This document shows positions 15,820 through 25,340 of a stretch of 64,000 nucleotides of DNA, piece after piece. Every line of letters starts with the position of its first letter. The first letter of the stretch is position 1. The position numbers and the translations under genes were made by a program. The notes under the pieces were generated by a model. It was not told the DNA's origin. It made no database searches and saw only the letters and a list, made by a program, of their open reading frames with translations. Source of the DNA: VXOI01 sp965197575 (lineage in GTDB: Bacteria > Chloroflexota > Dehalococcoidia > Lucifugimonadales > UBA3495); NCBI GenBank assembly GCA_965197575.1, contig OZ240214.1, positions 2,976,001 to 3,040,000 on the forward strand, read 5' to 3'.

Positions 15820-17910
15820 TTAGAGATTGTTGATCAGCGGAGTCACTTTCAGGAAAACCGGGGCGAACACCAGGGACACTATCGCCATCAGCTTGAGCAG
15901 GATGTTCAGCGATGGGCCGGAGGTGTCTTTGAACGGGTCGCCGACGACGTCGCCCTCGACCGCTGCCTTGTGCGCCTCGGACCCCTTGCCGCCGTAATTG
16001 CCCAACTCCACGTACTTCTTGGCGTTGTCCCACGTCCCGCCGGCCGACGCCATCATGATGGCCAGCATAAACCCGGCGGCCACGGCGCCGATGAGCAGGC
16101 CGCCCAAGGCCGCTTCGCCCAGGATGAAGCCGGTGGCGATGGGCGCGACGACCGCCATGACTCCGGGAATGATCATCTCCCGCAGCGCGCTCCGGGTGCT
16201 GATGTCCACGCAACGGGCGGAGTCGGGGCTGGCGGTGCCTTCCATCAGGCCGGGTATCTCCCGGAACTGGCGGCGCACTTCGTCGACGATCCCTTGCGCG
16301 GCCCGGCCCACCGCCTGCATGGTCAGCGCCGAGAAGATGAACGGCAGCATCGCGCCAATGACCAGACCGACCAGGATTTGCGGCTGCAAAAGGTTTATGC
16401 CGACGTTCCCCGCCACCAATTTCCCGTCCGGGCCGATTTGGATCAGCTCGGCGCTGACCGAATAGGCGGCCAGCAACGCCAGCGAGGTGAGCGCCGCCGA
16501 GCCGATGGCGAACCCCTTCCCGGTGGCGGCGGTGGTGTTGCCCAAGGCGTCCAGTGCGTCGGTGCGCTCGCGAACCTCCGGGTCGAGCTGGGCCTGTTCG
16601 GCGATGCCGCCGGCGTTGTCGGCCACGGGGCCGTAGGCGTCGGTGGCCAGCGTGATGCCCAGGGTGGACAGGAGGCCGACCCCGGCAAGAGCCACGCCGT
16701 AGAACCCGGCGAACCAGTAGGCCAAGAGAATGGCGACGGATACGCAGACCACCGGCACCAAGGTGCTCATCATGCCCGAAGCGATACCGCTGATGATCAC
16801 CGTGGCCGCGCCGGTCTGCGAAGCCTCCGAGACCCTCCTGGTCGGGCTGTAGCTGTAGGACGTGAAGTATTCGGTGGCCAGCCCGATTATCGTGCCAGCG
16901 ACCAGCCCGGCCACGACGCAGCCGAACCACCACCAGTTGTCGGTGAGGGTAATGGTGAGCACGGCCGCGAAGACTACCAGCATCCCGCCCGCCGCGAAGA
17001 TTCCGTAGCGCAAAGCCCACAGCAAACGCTCGAAGTCGGCCTGCTCGCCGCTGCGGACGAGAAACGTGCCCAGGATGGCGGCGACGATCCCGGAACCGGC
17101 CAGCAGCATCGGGAACACTGCTTGGATATTGTCGAAGTCGCCGCCGCCGCTGCCCACCGCCAAAGCGACCGCGGTGGCGGAAAGGGCTACGGTCGAAATG
17201 ATGCTTCCGACGTAGGACTCGAACAGGTCGGCTCCCATCCCGGCAACGTCGCCGACGTTGTCGCCAACGTTGTCGGCGATTACTCCGGGGTTTCGGGGGT
17301 CGTCCTCCGGGATGCCCGCCTCAATCTTGCCCACCAAGTCGGAGCCCACGTCGGCGGCCTTGGTGAAGATGCCCCCGCCCACGCGGGCGAACAGGGCGAT
17401 GGAGCTTGCGCCGAAGCCGAAACCGGCCACGGCGTTGATGTTCTGGAACACCAGGTACAGGATGGTCACGCCCAGCAGCCCAATACCCACCACGGTTATT
17501 CCCATCACCGAGCCGCTGGAGAAGGCCACTCGTAGGGCGGGATTGAGGCCGTGCTGCGCGGCGGCGGCGGTGCGCACGTTGGCCCGCACGGCCACGCTCA
17601 TGCCGATAAACCCGGCCAAGCCCGAGCATATCGTCCCGACGACGTAGGAGATCGCAGTGGCCGGGGCCGCCAAATCGTGGGTGAACACGGTATAGTCCAG
17701 CACCGCCAGCACCACGGTCACCACGACGGCAAAAGGCAGCAACGTCATGTACTCGCGGCGCAGAAAGGCCGACGCCCCGGTACGGATGGCATCGCCGATG
17801 GACCGCATGGTCTCATTGCCGGGGTCCGCTTTTATCACCCGGAAAGCGGTAAAAGCGGCGAATAGCAAGGCGATCACGCCCGCGGCTAAAGCAACAATAA
17901 TGGATTCCAT
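15820..17910 (-). CDS. hppA: Membrane-bound ion-translocating pyrophosphatase
   Basis: This 696-residue integral membrane enzyme couples pyrophosphate hydrolysis to proton or sodium pumping across the cytoplasmic membrane. Around fifteen hydrophobic segments are present. The pyrophosphate site is clear in DVGSDLVGKIEAGIPEDDPRNP followed by ADNVGDNVGDVAGMGADLFESY, and a second Asp-rich block is in TDAYGPVADNAGGIAEQA. The sequence GNTTAATGKG has Ala where K+-independent enzymes have Lys, which points to the K+-dependent class. Na+ versus H+ transport cannot be fixed from the sequence. It starts at ATG 17910, with no operon partner. Confidence 0.96.
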   Translation of the reverse strand: MESIIVALAAGVIALLFAAFTAFRVIKADPGNETMRSIGDAIRTGASAFLRREYMTLLPFAVVVTVVLAVLDYTVFTHDLAAPATAISYVVGTICSGLAGFIGMSVAVRANVRTAAAAQHGLNPALRVAFSSGSVMGITVVGIGLLGVTILYLVFQNINAVAGFGFGASSIALFARVGGGIFTKAADVGSDLVGKIEAGIPEDDPRNPGVIADNVGDNVGDVAGMGADLFESYVGSIISTVALSATAVALAVGSGGGDFDNIQAVFPMLLAGSGIVAAILGTFLVRSGEQADFERLLWALRYGIFAAGGMLVVFAAVLTITLTDNWWWFGCVVAGLVAGTIIGLATEYFTSYSYSPTRRVSEASQTGAATVIISGIASGMMSTLVPVVCVSVAILLAYWFAGFYGVALAGVGLLSTLGITLATDAYGPVADNAGGIAEQAQLDPEVRERTDALDALGNTTAATGKGFAIGSAALTSLALLAAYSVSAELIQIGPDGKLVAGNVGINLLQPQILVGLVIGAMLPFIFSALTMQAVGRAAQGIVDEVRRQFREIPGLMEGTASPDSARCVDISTRSALREMIIPGVMAVVAPIATGFILGEAALGGLLIGAVAAGFMLAIMMASAGGTWDNAKKYVELGNYGGKGSEAHKAAVEGDVVGDPFKDTSGPSLNILLKLMAIVSLVFAPVFLKVTPLINNL

Positions 17911-18160
17911 GCCAGACTCTCAGGAGGGATTGGGGGAGGGTTTTAGCGTGCGAAATCTATCACAAACCGGCCCGTTTTCGCAACCGCCGCGCACTCTATG
18001 CCAAGGCTTTTTCGTTGGGAATTATATACAATTCCCTTTCCAAGCACCCGCTGGTACGTGCGCCATAAGGACGGCAGAACTGGCCTGGGTACGACGAATA
18101 GCTAGGGCCAACTATCTCGCCAACCCTCCGGGACAGTGACAGGACGGTTGCAAAGTCACT

Positions 18161-18523
18161 TCATGGCTTGTGCGTACTGACATATGAGAACTGCTGCCGG
18201 CTTTGCAATTGTCCTACCCGGCGTGGCCTGAGGGACGCGGACCAGGGGAGAAGGGAGCGGACGAGCTCATGGCAGTCAGGAAGGGCGTTCTGGCGGCGGC
18301 ACCGTTCCAGGTAGCGATGGGCCGCCATGAAGGTGGGGAGGCGGAATCCGGCCTGGGACACCCGGCGGATAAAGGGATGGGACTGGGGCAGGGGCCGGGA
18401 GCCGGAGAGGGCCGAGTCCCATTGGTCGCAAAAATCCCGGGCCAACGGGCGGAGCCGGACGACGGCGAGGGCGCGGGCCATTTTGCGGCGTAGGGCGTTG
18501 ACGCGACGTCTCAGGTCGTTCAT
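18161..18523 (-). CDS. Hypothetical Arg-rich protein
   Basis: This 120-residue basic protein (MNDLRRRVNALRRKMARALAV at the start) has a central LPQSHPFIRRVSQAGFRLPTFMAAHRYLERCRRQN and a basic tail. An AAGGAGAA sequence nine bases before the ATG supports translation. The opposite strand has only open frames without an RBS. I do not recognise a family, and the high Arg and low acidic content suggests nucleic-acid binding. It stands alone between hppA and the luciferase-like gene. Confidence 0.55.
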   Translation of the reverse strand: MNDLRRRVNALRRKMARALAVVRLRPLARDFCDQWDSALSGSRPLPQSHPFIRRVSQAGFRLPTFMAAHRYLERCRRQNALPDCHELVRSLLPWSASLRPRRVGQLQSRQQFSYVSTHKP

Positions 18524-18986
18524 TGGTTAAGGTTCTCCTTGCGGGGCTTATTTGGGGATTTTTCGATTCCCCGGACATTTCCGGACATTTTCTCCCGCTC
18601 CGGGCCGCTGGCGGGGTTGGGATGGGAATTACGAATGGGGCGGGGTCGTTTATGGGCATTGGATACCGTGTTGCCTCGGTGGCGGGTTGGGTTTGGGTGT
18701 GACGGATATTATGGTAGGGAGGTGTATTCGGGATTGGCAAGGGGGTTGGGACAGGGGCTTTTCATTCTCCCTCTCCCATAGGGAGAGGAGACACTTTTTC
18801 CGAAAATGAAAGGGCCCTGGGGGTCAGCGGAAATAGTTGGTTTTGAGATAGCTTCTTTGGTAGTGAAACTCCGGCGCGCGGCGGTTTTTGAGTCACGTTT
18901 GGCTTCTTTACGGGGATGTTATAATGCCGGGGATTACTTCCGAAAATCGCTCGCATGGGCCCACCATCTAAGGGGAAGAGAAGAGT
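18524..18986. other. Non-coding stretch with one hairpin repeat
   Basis: No convincing gene is seen in this 460-base gap. It holds a small inverted repeat at 18768-18790 (CTCTCCC with GGGAGAG, related to the CCCTC/GAGGG family). A purine-rich AAGGGGAAGAGAAGAG run at the right edge is the RBS of the next gene. Part of the gap has G-rich low-complexity sequence. Confidence 0.5.
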
Positions 18987-20276
18987 ATGCACATCGGATA
19001 TTTCACCGAACGGCCTTATCAGGACCCCCAGTCCGGCTACTTCGGCGCCACCGGCAAGCCCATCATGGATTTGACCGTCAGCAACGAAATTTACGACCCG
19101 CAGTTGGGCGCCCAACTGTATAACCGCTACCTCGACGAAAAGCTCTACGCCGAAGAGATGGGCTTCGACGGGCTGATGCTCAACGAACACCACGGCACGC
19201 CCTTCTGCATGGGCGGGGCCATGAACGTCGAGGCGTCAATCCTGGCCCGCATCACCAAACGGGCCAAGATTGTCCTGCTGGGCAACATCATTCCCATCTG
19301 GGACGACCCGCTGTGGCTGGTCGAGCAGCTCTCGATGATTGACATGATTTCCCACGGGCGGCTGGTCTCCGGCTGGGTGCGCGGCACCGGGCGGGAGAGC
19401 GTGGCCCACAACGCACCGCCGCCCTACAACTGGGAGCGGTTCCAGGAAGCCCACGAATTCATCGTCAAGGCGTGGACCACCCCCGGCCCCTTCCGCTGGG
19501 AGGGCAAGCACTTCCAGTACCGCCACGTCAACCCTTGGGCGCGGCCCTATCAGAAGCCGCACCCGCAGGTCTGGCTGCCGGGGGTTATCAGCCGCGACTC
19601 GCTGATATGGGCCGCCGAAAAGCGCATCCCCTATATCATGCTGTCCACCGAGCTTGATCCCACCAAGCAGGCCTTCCAGCTCTACCACGACACCGCCGCC
19701 GAGCTTGGCTACGAGTCGGGCCCGCAGAACCTCGGCTATCTCTGGAAGGTGCACGTCGACGAGACCGAGGAACTGGCTGAAGAAGCCGGGCGCAAATTCG
19801 TCCAGGGCCCCAGCAACCCCTTCCTGGCCGGCAACGAGGGCACTCTGAACCCGGCGTTGGCCAGCCTGCCGGGGCTGACCTCCCGGCGGCGGGTGCTGCC
19901 CACCCAGAGTTTCGCCACCGCCAACCGCCAGTTACCCAGCACCGCAGGCGCGGCCTCGGTGCTGAGCCGCCCCTACGAGCAGCAAATCGCCGACTACACC
20001 ATCATTTCCGGCACGCCCGATTCGGTCATTCCCAAGATTCGCCATGTGCTGGAATATCTGCGCCCCGGCAGCGTCTTCTTCTGGGACGGCGACGGTGCGA
20101 TGACCCACGAGGACACCATGCGCAGCCTGCGGCTGATGGGCGAAGAGGTCATACCGGCGGTCAAGGAAATCGCCAAGGAGCTGGAACTGCCCAGCTCCTT
20201 CGAGATCAACCCGGCCACCGGCAAGCCCTACCCCGAGGAAACCGCCAGCACCGAGGGCGGCCACAGCGCGGACTAG
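18987..20276 (+). CDS. Luciferase-like (LLM class) flavin-dependent oxidoreductase
   Basis: This 429-residue bacterial-luciferase-like monooxygenase (TIM barrel) uses reduced FMN or F420 to oxidise an unknown organic substrate. Marks include GFDGLMLNEHHGT, RAKIVLLGNIIPIWDDPLWLVEQLSMIDMI, SHGRLVSGWVRGTGRES and VWLPGVISRDSLIWAAEK. It is longer than usual because of an insertion near residues 275-330 and a C-terminal tail. The start is ATG 18987 with a strong purine-rich RBS. A second, shorter member lies at 36788. Confidence 0.92.
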   Translation: MHIGYFTERPYQDPQSGYFGATGKPIMDLTVSNEIYDPQLGAQLYNRYLDEKLYAEEMGFDGLMLNEHHGTPFCMGGAMNVEASILARITKRAKIVLLGNIIPIWDDPLWLVEQLSMIDMISHGRLVSGWVRGTGRESVAHNAPPPYNWERFQEAHEFIVKAWTTPGPFRWEGKHFQYRHVNPWARPYQKPHPQVWLPGVISRDSLIWAAEKRIPYIMLSTELDPTKQAFQLYHDTAAELGYESGPQNLGYLWKVHVDETEELAEEAGRKFVQGPSNPFLAGNEGTLNPALASLPGLTSRRRVLPTQSFATANRQLPSTAGAASVLSRPYEQQIADYTIISGTPDSVIPKIRHVLEYLRPGSVFFWDGDGAMTHEDTMRSLRLMGEEVIPAVKEIAKELELPSSFEINPATGKPYPEETASTEGGHSAD

Positions 20277-20432
20277 CTGGCGCACGGCATTCCACAGCAG
20301 AGACACGGCAAAGGGGCGGCCCAAAACCGCCCCTTTTCAATTGGGTCGGGCAACCTGCCGGAGTTTGCCGGACGGCGCACAATTAAGCATTCAAGCATCC
20401 AGGCGAGTAGGCCCGACCCAAGAAGCAAGACG

Positions 20433-22112
20433 ATGACGTTAAGAGGACAACCGAAACAAGCAACAACCGAAGTAGCCGTCATCGGAGGCGGGCCTGCGGG
20501 CAGCGCGGCGGCCACGATGCTGGCCCGCCGGGGCTGGCGGGTCACGCTGCTGGAACGGGAACGCTTCCCCCGGGAACATGTCGGGGAGTCCCTCCTGCCC
20601 GCCAGTGTGCCGGTGCTGGAAGAGTTGGGCGCCATCGGAGCGGTGCAGGAAGCCGGGTTCCTGCCCAAGTACGGCGCGACCATGGTCTGGGGCCGCGACC
20701 CGGAGCCGTGGAGCTGGTACTTCAAGGAGACCAGCCGGCGTTACCCTCACTCGTATCAGGTGTGGCGTCCCACCTTCGACCAGATACTGCTGAACAACGC
20801 CCGCGAAGCCGGAGCGCGAGTTATGGAAGGCCACCGGGTTGTCGGCGTCGAGTCCCAACAAGACTCCTCCAGGGCCGTCCGGTTCGTCTCCGACAGACAG
20901 GGCCGGGGCGAAATCTCCGCCCGGTTCGTGGTGGACGCCAGTGGGCAGTCGGCCTTGCTGGCGCGACAGAGCGGGATGCGGCGTTGGGACTCATTCTTTC
21001 AGAACCTTGCAGTCTACGCCTACTTCACCGGCGTCGAGCCTCTGCCCGCGCCCGCCGAAAACAATATCTTCATCGAGGCATACGAGCACGGCTGGTTCTG
21101 GACCATCCCCTTGGGGACATCAATAAGACCGGCCGGATGGAGCAGCGTCGGCGCGGTGGTGGACAACCAGACCGGGCGCGAGGGCATCCGCCGGTCGGGG
21201 GCCCGGGCCTTTCTTTCCGAGCAGCTTTCGCAGACTCGTCACACCGCCGCCAAGCTCCGGGACGCACGGTGGGCAGCCGAGCCAAAGGTGGTCCGCGACT
21301 GGTCGTATTCGTCGGAACGGACCACCGGGCCGGGGTACGTGCTGACGGGCGACTCGGCCTGTTTCGTAGACCCGTTGTTCTCGTCGGGGGTGCATCTGGC
21401 GCTGATGTCCGGCGTCATGGCCGCTGCCTACGCGACCACCGCGCTGAAGGCCGCCGAACAGGGCGACCATCAATTGCGGGAGAGCGCCGGCAAGGTCTAC
21501 CACGAGCTTTACTACAAGGAATACAACCAGTTCCGCGAGATGGCGCGGCTCTTTTACGCCAGCAACCTCACCTCCAGCTCCTATTTCTGGGAGGCCCGGC
21601 GCATCACTGGAGAAGAGCAATATTCGCCGCGCCACAGCTTCATTCAGGCGGTGGCCGGGCAGCCGCCCCGAGGCTACGAGCGGGCGGTACTGGACCGGGG
21701 TGAAGCGCCCGCTGAGTTCGTTTCCAGCGTCCGGGCGGTGGAGTCGGAACGGGCCGAGCGGGTACAACGCATCGCGGCCCTGCGGTCGGACCCGCAGCGC
21801 AACCAGTTACTGCTGGCTGCTCCCCGGCTGGCGTCGGGTGTGCGGGTGGCACGCAAGCCGGTCTTGGGAGAGGGTGAGTTCGTTTGGGGTTACAGCCTCA
21901 GCACGGTGTCCCAACCCGAGGGAACCCCGTGCAGCGAACTGGTCGCCGCCCTGGTTTCGCTAACCGACGGCCACACCCCCGTATCCGCGCTGGTGGACCG
22001 GCTGGGAAGCGGGCTGGACCAAAACTCCCGCGCCCAACTGGAAGCGGCAGTAACCCGCACCATAGAGATCCTCTACATTGACGGGACCGTCGACCGGCTC
22101 AACGCCCCGTAA
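20433..22112 (+). CDS. Flavin-dependent halogenase-like protein
   Basis: This 559-residue protein has an N-terminal FAD fold (VAVIGGGPAGSAAATML), the family block HVGESLLPASVP, a Lys at residue 79 in LPKYGATMVWG that may correspond to the catalytic Lys of halogenases, and the halogenase-type motif WFWTIPLG. The sequence FVDPLFSSG (residues 311-319) fits the Fx-Px-Sx-G halogenase motif. Residues about 430-559 form an extra domain with a helical C-terminus, perhaps a winged helix. No NRPS or PKS genes are near, so the substrate is likely a free small molecule, or the enzyme may be a non-halogenating relative such as a geranylgeranyl-reductase type. Confidence 0.78.
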   Translation: MTLRGQPKQATTEVAVIGGGPAGSAAATMLARRGWRVTLLERERFPREHVGESLLPASVPVLEELGAIGAVQEAGFLPKYGATMVWGRDPEPWSWYFKETSRRYPHSYQVWRPTFDQILLNNAREAGARVMEGHRVVGVESQQDSSRAVRFVSDRQGRGEISARFVVDASGQSALLARQSGMRRWDSFFQNLAVYAYFTGVEPLPAPAENNIFIEAYEHGWFWTIPLGTSIRPAGWSSVGAVVDNQTGREGIRRSGARAFLSEQLSQTRHTAAKLRDARWAAEPKVVRDWSYSSERTTGPGYVLTGDSACFVDPLFSSGVHLALMSGVMAAAYATTALKAAEQGDHQLRESAGKVYHELYYKEYNQFREMARLFYASNLTSSSYFWEARRITGEEQYSPRHSFIQAVAGQPPRGYERAVLDRGEAPAEFVSSVRAVESERAERVQRIAALRSDPQRNQLLLAAPRLASGVRVARKPVLGEGEFVWGYSLSTVSQPEGTPCSELVAALVSLTDGHTPVSALVDRLGSGLDQNSRAQLEAAVTRTIEILYIDGTVDRLNAP

Positions 22113-22261
22113 AATGGCTGCATACCCCTACGCTTCGGTAGTCCGGTTTTCGGAGGAAGGCTGGGTGACGGAATGGGCCGATTGACGAGCAATCACAAGG
22201 GGCGTATTAAGATAGCTGAGAACAAGCCTGCGAACCGAATCCAGTCTAATGGAGGCACAGC

Positions 22262-23191
22262 ATGACTACTGCCCAGATTCCCACGGAGGAACAGGTCATC
22301 GAATGGATGGATACCCTGAGCAACTGGGGCCGCTGGGGCGACGACGACCAGTTGGGCACGCTGAATCTGATTACCGACGCCAAGCGAGCACAGGCCGCCA
22401 GCCTGGTCAAGGAAGGCATCAGCGTTACCTGCTCCCGTCTGATCGTGCCCGAGGGCGCGCCCGACGTCACCTCGATCCCGCCGCTGCACTACATGATCCG
22501 GGCGGGCGACAGTTGCCCGGACGAGGGACCGGGCGGCACTTCCGACTTCCTCGGCTTTTCCTATCACGGGCTCACCATCACCCACATCGACAGCCTCTGC
22601 CACCAAGTGTGGAACGGCAAGATGTACAACGGCCGGCCCGCCTCGGAGGTAAACTCCGACGCCAAGGCCACCAGCCTGGACATCGACAAGGCCCAGAACG
22701 GCATCGTCACCCGCGGCGTGCTGCTGGACATCGCCAGGCTCAAGGGCAAGCCCTGGCTGGAGGCCGGCGAAGCCGTGTTCACCGAGGACCTGGAGGCCGC
22801 CGAGGAGGCCCAGGGTGTGCGGGTGGAGGAAGGCGACGCGCTGATGCTGCGGCTGGGTTGGTACAAGCGCCGCCTGGAACTGGGGCCGCCCGCGGCCGGA
22901 CGGCCCGGCCTCCACGCCGAGACCATTCCCTGGCTGAAGGAGCGGGGCGTCTCGCTGGTAGGCGGCGACGCCTCGCAGGACGCCGAGCCCAGCGGCTACC
23001 CCAACATCGGCCTGCCGCTGCACAGGGTCGGCATCGTCGGCATGGGCCTATGGCTCATCGACGCCGGCAACTGCGAGGAACTGGCGGCGGTATGCGAGCG
23101 GCTGGGCCGCTGGGAGTTCATGTTCAACGTCGCGCCGCTGCGCTTCAAGAACGCCACCGGCTCCCCGGTCAACCCCTTGGCCATTTTCTAG
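22262..23191 (+). CDS. Cyclase family protein (metal-dependent hydrolase, kynurenine formamidase-like)
   Basis: This 309-residue protein belongs to the cyclase/KynB superfamily of metal-dependent amidohydrolases. The start region LSNWGRWGDDDQLGTLNLIT is typical. The metal-binding block is around GLTITHIDSLCHQVWNGKMYNGR with the HxxxH arrangement, and GDALMLRLGWYKR and the aspartate in GGDASQD follow. The ATG 22262 has GGAGG upstream. It is followed by an SDR gene separated by a palindromic repeat. The substrate is not evident. Confidence 0.88.
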   Translation: MTTAQIPTEEQVIEWMDTLSNWGRWGDDDQLGTLNLITDAKRAQAASLVKEGISVTCSRLIVPEGAPDVTSIPPLHYMIRAGDSCPDEGPGGTSDFLGFSYHGLTITHIDSLCHQVWNGKMYNGRPASEVNSDAKATSLDIDKAQNGIVTRGVLLDIARLKGKPWLEAGEAVFTEDLEAAEEAQGVRVEEGDALMLRLGWYKRRLELGPPAAGRPGLHAETIPWLKERGVSLVGGDASQDAEPSGYPNIGLPLHRVGIVGMGLWLIDAGNCEELAAVCERLGRWEFMFNVAPLRFKNATGSPVNPLAIF

Positions 23192-23198
23192 GCCAATC

Positions 23199-23267
23199 AA
23201 ACGCAGAGGACGCAGAGGACGCAGAGTTTTTCCTATTATCCTCGGCGGCCTCTGCGCTCTCTGCGTT
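23199..23267. repeat. CTCTGCGT-type palindromic intergenic repeat
   Basis: Three tandem GCAGAGGAC units on the left pair with CTCTGCGCTCTCTGCGTTTAA on the right to make a long imperfect hairpin. A relative lies at 31092-31192. Repeats of this pattern are known in many bacteria. This one sits between the cyclase and SDR genes and could end or process the transcript. Confidence 0.7.
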
Positions 23268-23295
23268 TAATTTTGTCCCGAGCAGCGAGGCCAAC

Positions 23296-24171
23296 ATGAC
23301 CACTCCATCGAACACACTGGAAGGCAGAATCGCCATCGTCACCGGGGCAGCCAGCCCCATCGGCATGGGCCGCTCCATCACCACTGGCCTGGTGCGGGCC
23401 GGGGCGCGGGTGGCGATGCTGGACATCAACGAGGACTGGCTCGAACAGACCGCCAACGATATGCGCGAAATCGGAGGGGACGATGCCGTCCTGCCCATCG
23501 TCGCCGACGTGACCAGCCCCGAATCGGTCGAGAATGCCGTGGCCCGCACCATCGCCGAGATGGGAGGGCTGCACATTCTGGTGAACAACGCCGGCATCAA
23601 CGCCCGCACCGGCGGGTTCGGCGCCCGGGCCGCCGGCAGCCAGAACGACTTCTGGACTCTCCCGCCCGACGCCTGGCTGCGGGTGATCGACGTGAACCTG
23701 AGCGGCCCGTTCCTGATGTCCCACGCCGTGGCCGGGCACATGGTCGAGCAGGGCTATGGGCGCATCATCGGCGTGACCACTAGCATGGACACCATGTGGC
23801 GGAAGGGCGGCGCGCCCTACGGCCCCTCCAAGGCGGGCCACGAGGCGCTGGTGGCCATCATGGCCCAGGACCTGGAGGGCACCGGGGTCACGGCCAACGT
23901 GCTGACCCCCGGCGGCGCGACCGCCACCAACATGGTGCGGCCGCCCGAAGGAGCCACCGCCGACGCGCTGATCCAGCCGGAGGTGATGCAGTCGCCGGTG
24001 GTCTGGATCGCCTCCGACGCCGCCAGCGACTGGAACGGCCGCCGCATCATCGCCTACTACTGGGACGACGCCCTCCCCCTGGAAGAGCGGCTCGAAAAGT
24101 GCAGCGCCCCCGCCGCCTGGCCCCAACTGGGGTTGCAGGCCGTCCACCCGGACTGGTTCGGGCGGGGGTAG
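23296..24171 (+). CDS. Short-chain dehydrogenase/reductase
   Basis: This 291-residue SDR has a Rossmann start (IAIVTGAASPIGMG), the NNAG motif in LHILVNNAGINA, the catalytic Ser region VTTSMDT and the active Tyr-Lys in APYGPSKAG. Asp in the strand after the Gly-rich loop (VAMLDIN) favours NAD. The ATG at 23296 lies just after the palindromic repeat; the frame is open much further upstream but over unrelated sequence. The C-terminal 40 residues (LPLEERLEKCSAP) are unusual and may cover the active site. Confidence 0.9.
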   Translation: MTTPSNTLEGRIAIVTGAASPIGMGRSITTGLVRAGARVAMLDINEDWLEQTANDMREIGGDDAVLPIVADVTSPESVENAVARTIAEMGGLHILVNNAGINARTGGFGARAAGSQNDFWTLPPDAWLRVIDVNLSGPFLMSHAVAGHMVEQGYGRIIGVTTSMDTMWRKGGAPYGPSKAGHEALVAIMAQDLEGTGVTANVLTPGGATATNMVRPPEGATADALIQPEVMQSPVVWIASDAASDWNGRRIIAYYWDDALPLEERLEKCSAPAAWPQLGLQAVHPDWFGRG

Positions 24172-24320
24172 GGCGAAGCAATACCGGGTACTGAAAGTAG
24201 CTCCTTGACACATTTCGCGCATTTCGGCTAAATTGCCGTCGGGAAATAGGTGCAGCACCGACGCAATGCGTGTTATGTCAAGGAGTCGCTGTCCTGCATT
24301 ATATCCAAGAAACTTATTCG

Positions 24321-25340
24321 ATGTTCGACGCACCGTATGCTCCTTCGCAAGCGGCCCGTCGAGACAGTAGCTGGAAGTGCGCCGACCTATTCTGCGGAAT
24401 AGGCGGGTTTCATATTGCGGCGGCCAACCTCGGCTTGAACGTAGTGTTCGCCTGTGACATTGACGACGGAGCGCGCAAGGCGTACAAGCACAATTTTGGT
24501 ACGTGGCCAGCGTCGGACATCGTAGCCATTCCTTCGTCCGATATTCCCGACCACGACATCTTGCTTGCCGGTTTCCCTTGCCAGCCCTTTTCCATCATCG
24601 GCAACAAACTAGGCACCGATGATCCTCGCGGAACCCTCTATAAGGAGATTCTGAGAATAACGGAAGATAAAAGGCCAAAGGGAATTGTCCTTGAGAACGT
24701 GAAGCAACTCGCCACCGCCCAGCGTGGCACTGTGCTTAACAACATCCTCAGACCCTTGGAAGAAATGGGGTACACCACGGACTGGCGGATCCTCAACGCG
24801 CTAGACTTGGGGTTGCCCCAAAAGCGTGAGCGGACCATCATAGTCGCAACGCTGGAGCTGTTCGACAAATTCCCCTGGCCAGTGGGCAAGGTTGCTGTAA
24901 AGCCCTTGACTGAGATTCTTGAAGAGAATCCTGACCCCAAGCATTTCGTTTCCGAGCGGATTCGAGCCAAGCGCCACGCTGCTCATAAGCCGACATCTAC
25001 GCCATCCATTTGGCACGAAAACAAAGGCGGGCATATTTCCAGCTACGAATGGTCTTGTGCCTTGCGGGCAGGGGCTTCCTACAACTACTTGCTAGTTGAC
25101 GGGGAGCGTCGGCTAACGCCCCGCGAGATGCTGCGGTTGCAAGGGTTTCCTGATACTTTTGAGATTGTTTGCAACGATTCTCAAACCAAAAAACAAGCGG
25201 GAAATGCCGTTCCAGTCCCTATGGCGGAGGCCACTATAAAAGGGGTGCTTGATGTCCTCGGACATTCCATTGGACAATCCCAGACTGCGGGGAAATGCTC
25301 CCAGGCGAACTGGCCCATACCCGTTGGGCCAAATTCCTAA
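24321..25340 (+). CDS. DNA (cytosine-5-)-methyltransferase of a type II R-M system
   Basis: This is a C5 methyltransferase. Motif I (ADLFCGIGGFHIAA), motif IV with the catalytic Cys near residue 87 (GFPCQPFS), motif VI (IVLENVKQL), motif VIII (GLPQKRERTIIVA), motif IX (RRLTPREMLRLQGFPD) and motif X (KQAGNAVPVP) are all present. The target-recognition segment lies between VIII and IX. ATG 24321 is preferred, and an upstream GTG at 24270 is possible. It overlaps the endonuclease gene by 92 bases. The presence of a Vsr gene suggests a C in the target that deaminates to a T:G mismatch. Confidence 0.92.
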   Translation: MFDAPYAPSQAARRDSSWKCADLFCGIGGFHIAAANLGLNVVFACDIDDGARKAYKHNFGTWPASDIVAIPSSDIPDHDILLAGFPCQPFSIIGNKLGTDDPRGTLYKEILRITEDKRPKGIVLENVKQLATAQRGTVLNNILRPLEEMGYTTDWRILNALDLGLPQKRERTIIVATLELFDKFPWPVGKVAVKPLTEILEENPDPKHFVSERIRAKRHAAHKPTSTPSIWHENKGGHISSYEWSCALRAGASYNYLLVDGERRLTPREMLRLQGFPDTFEIVCNDSQTKKQAGNAVPVPMAEATIKGVLDVLGHSIGQSQTAGKCSQANWPIPVGPNS

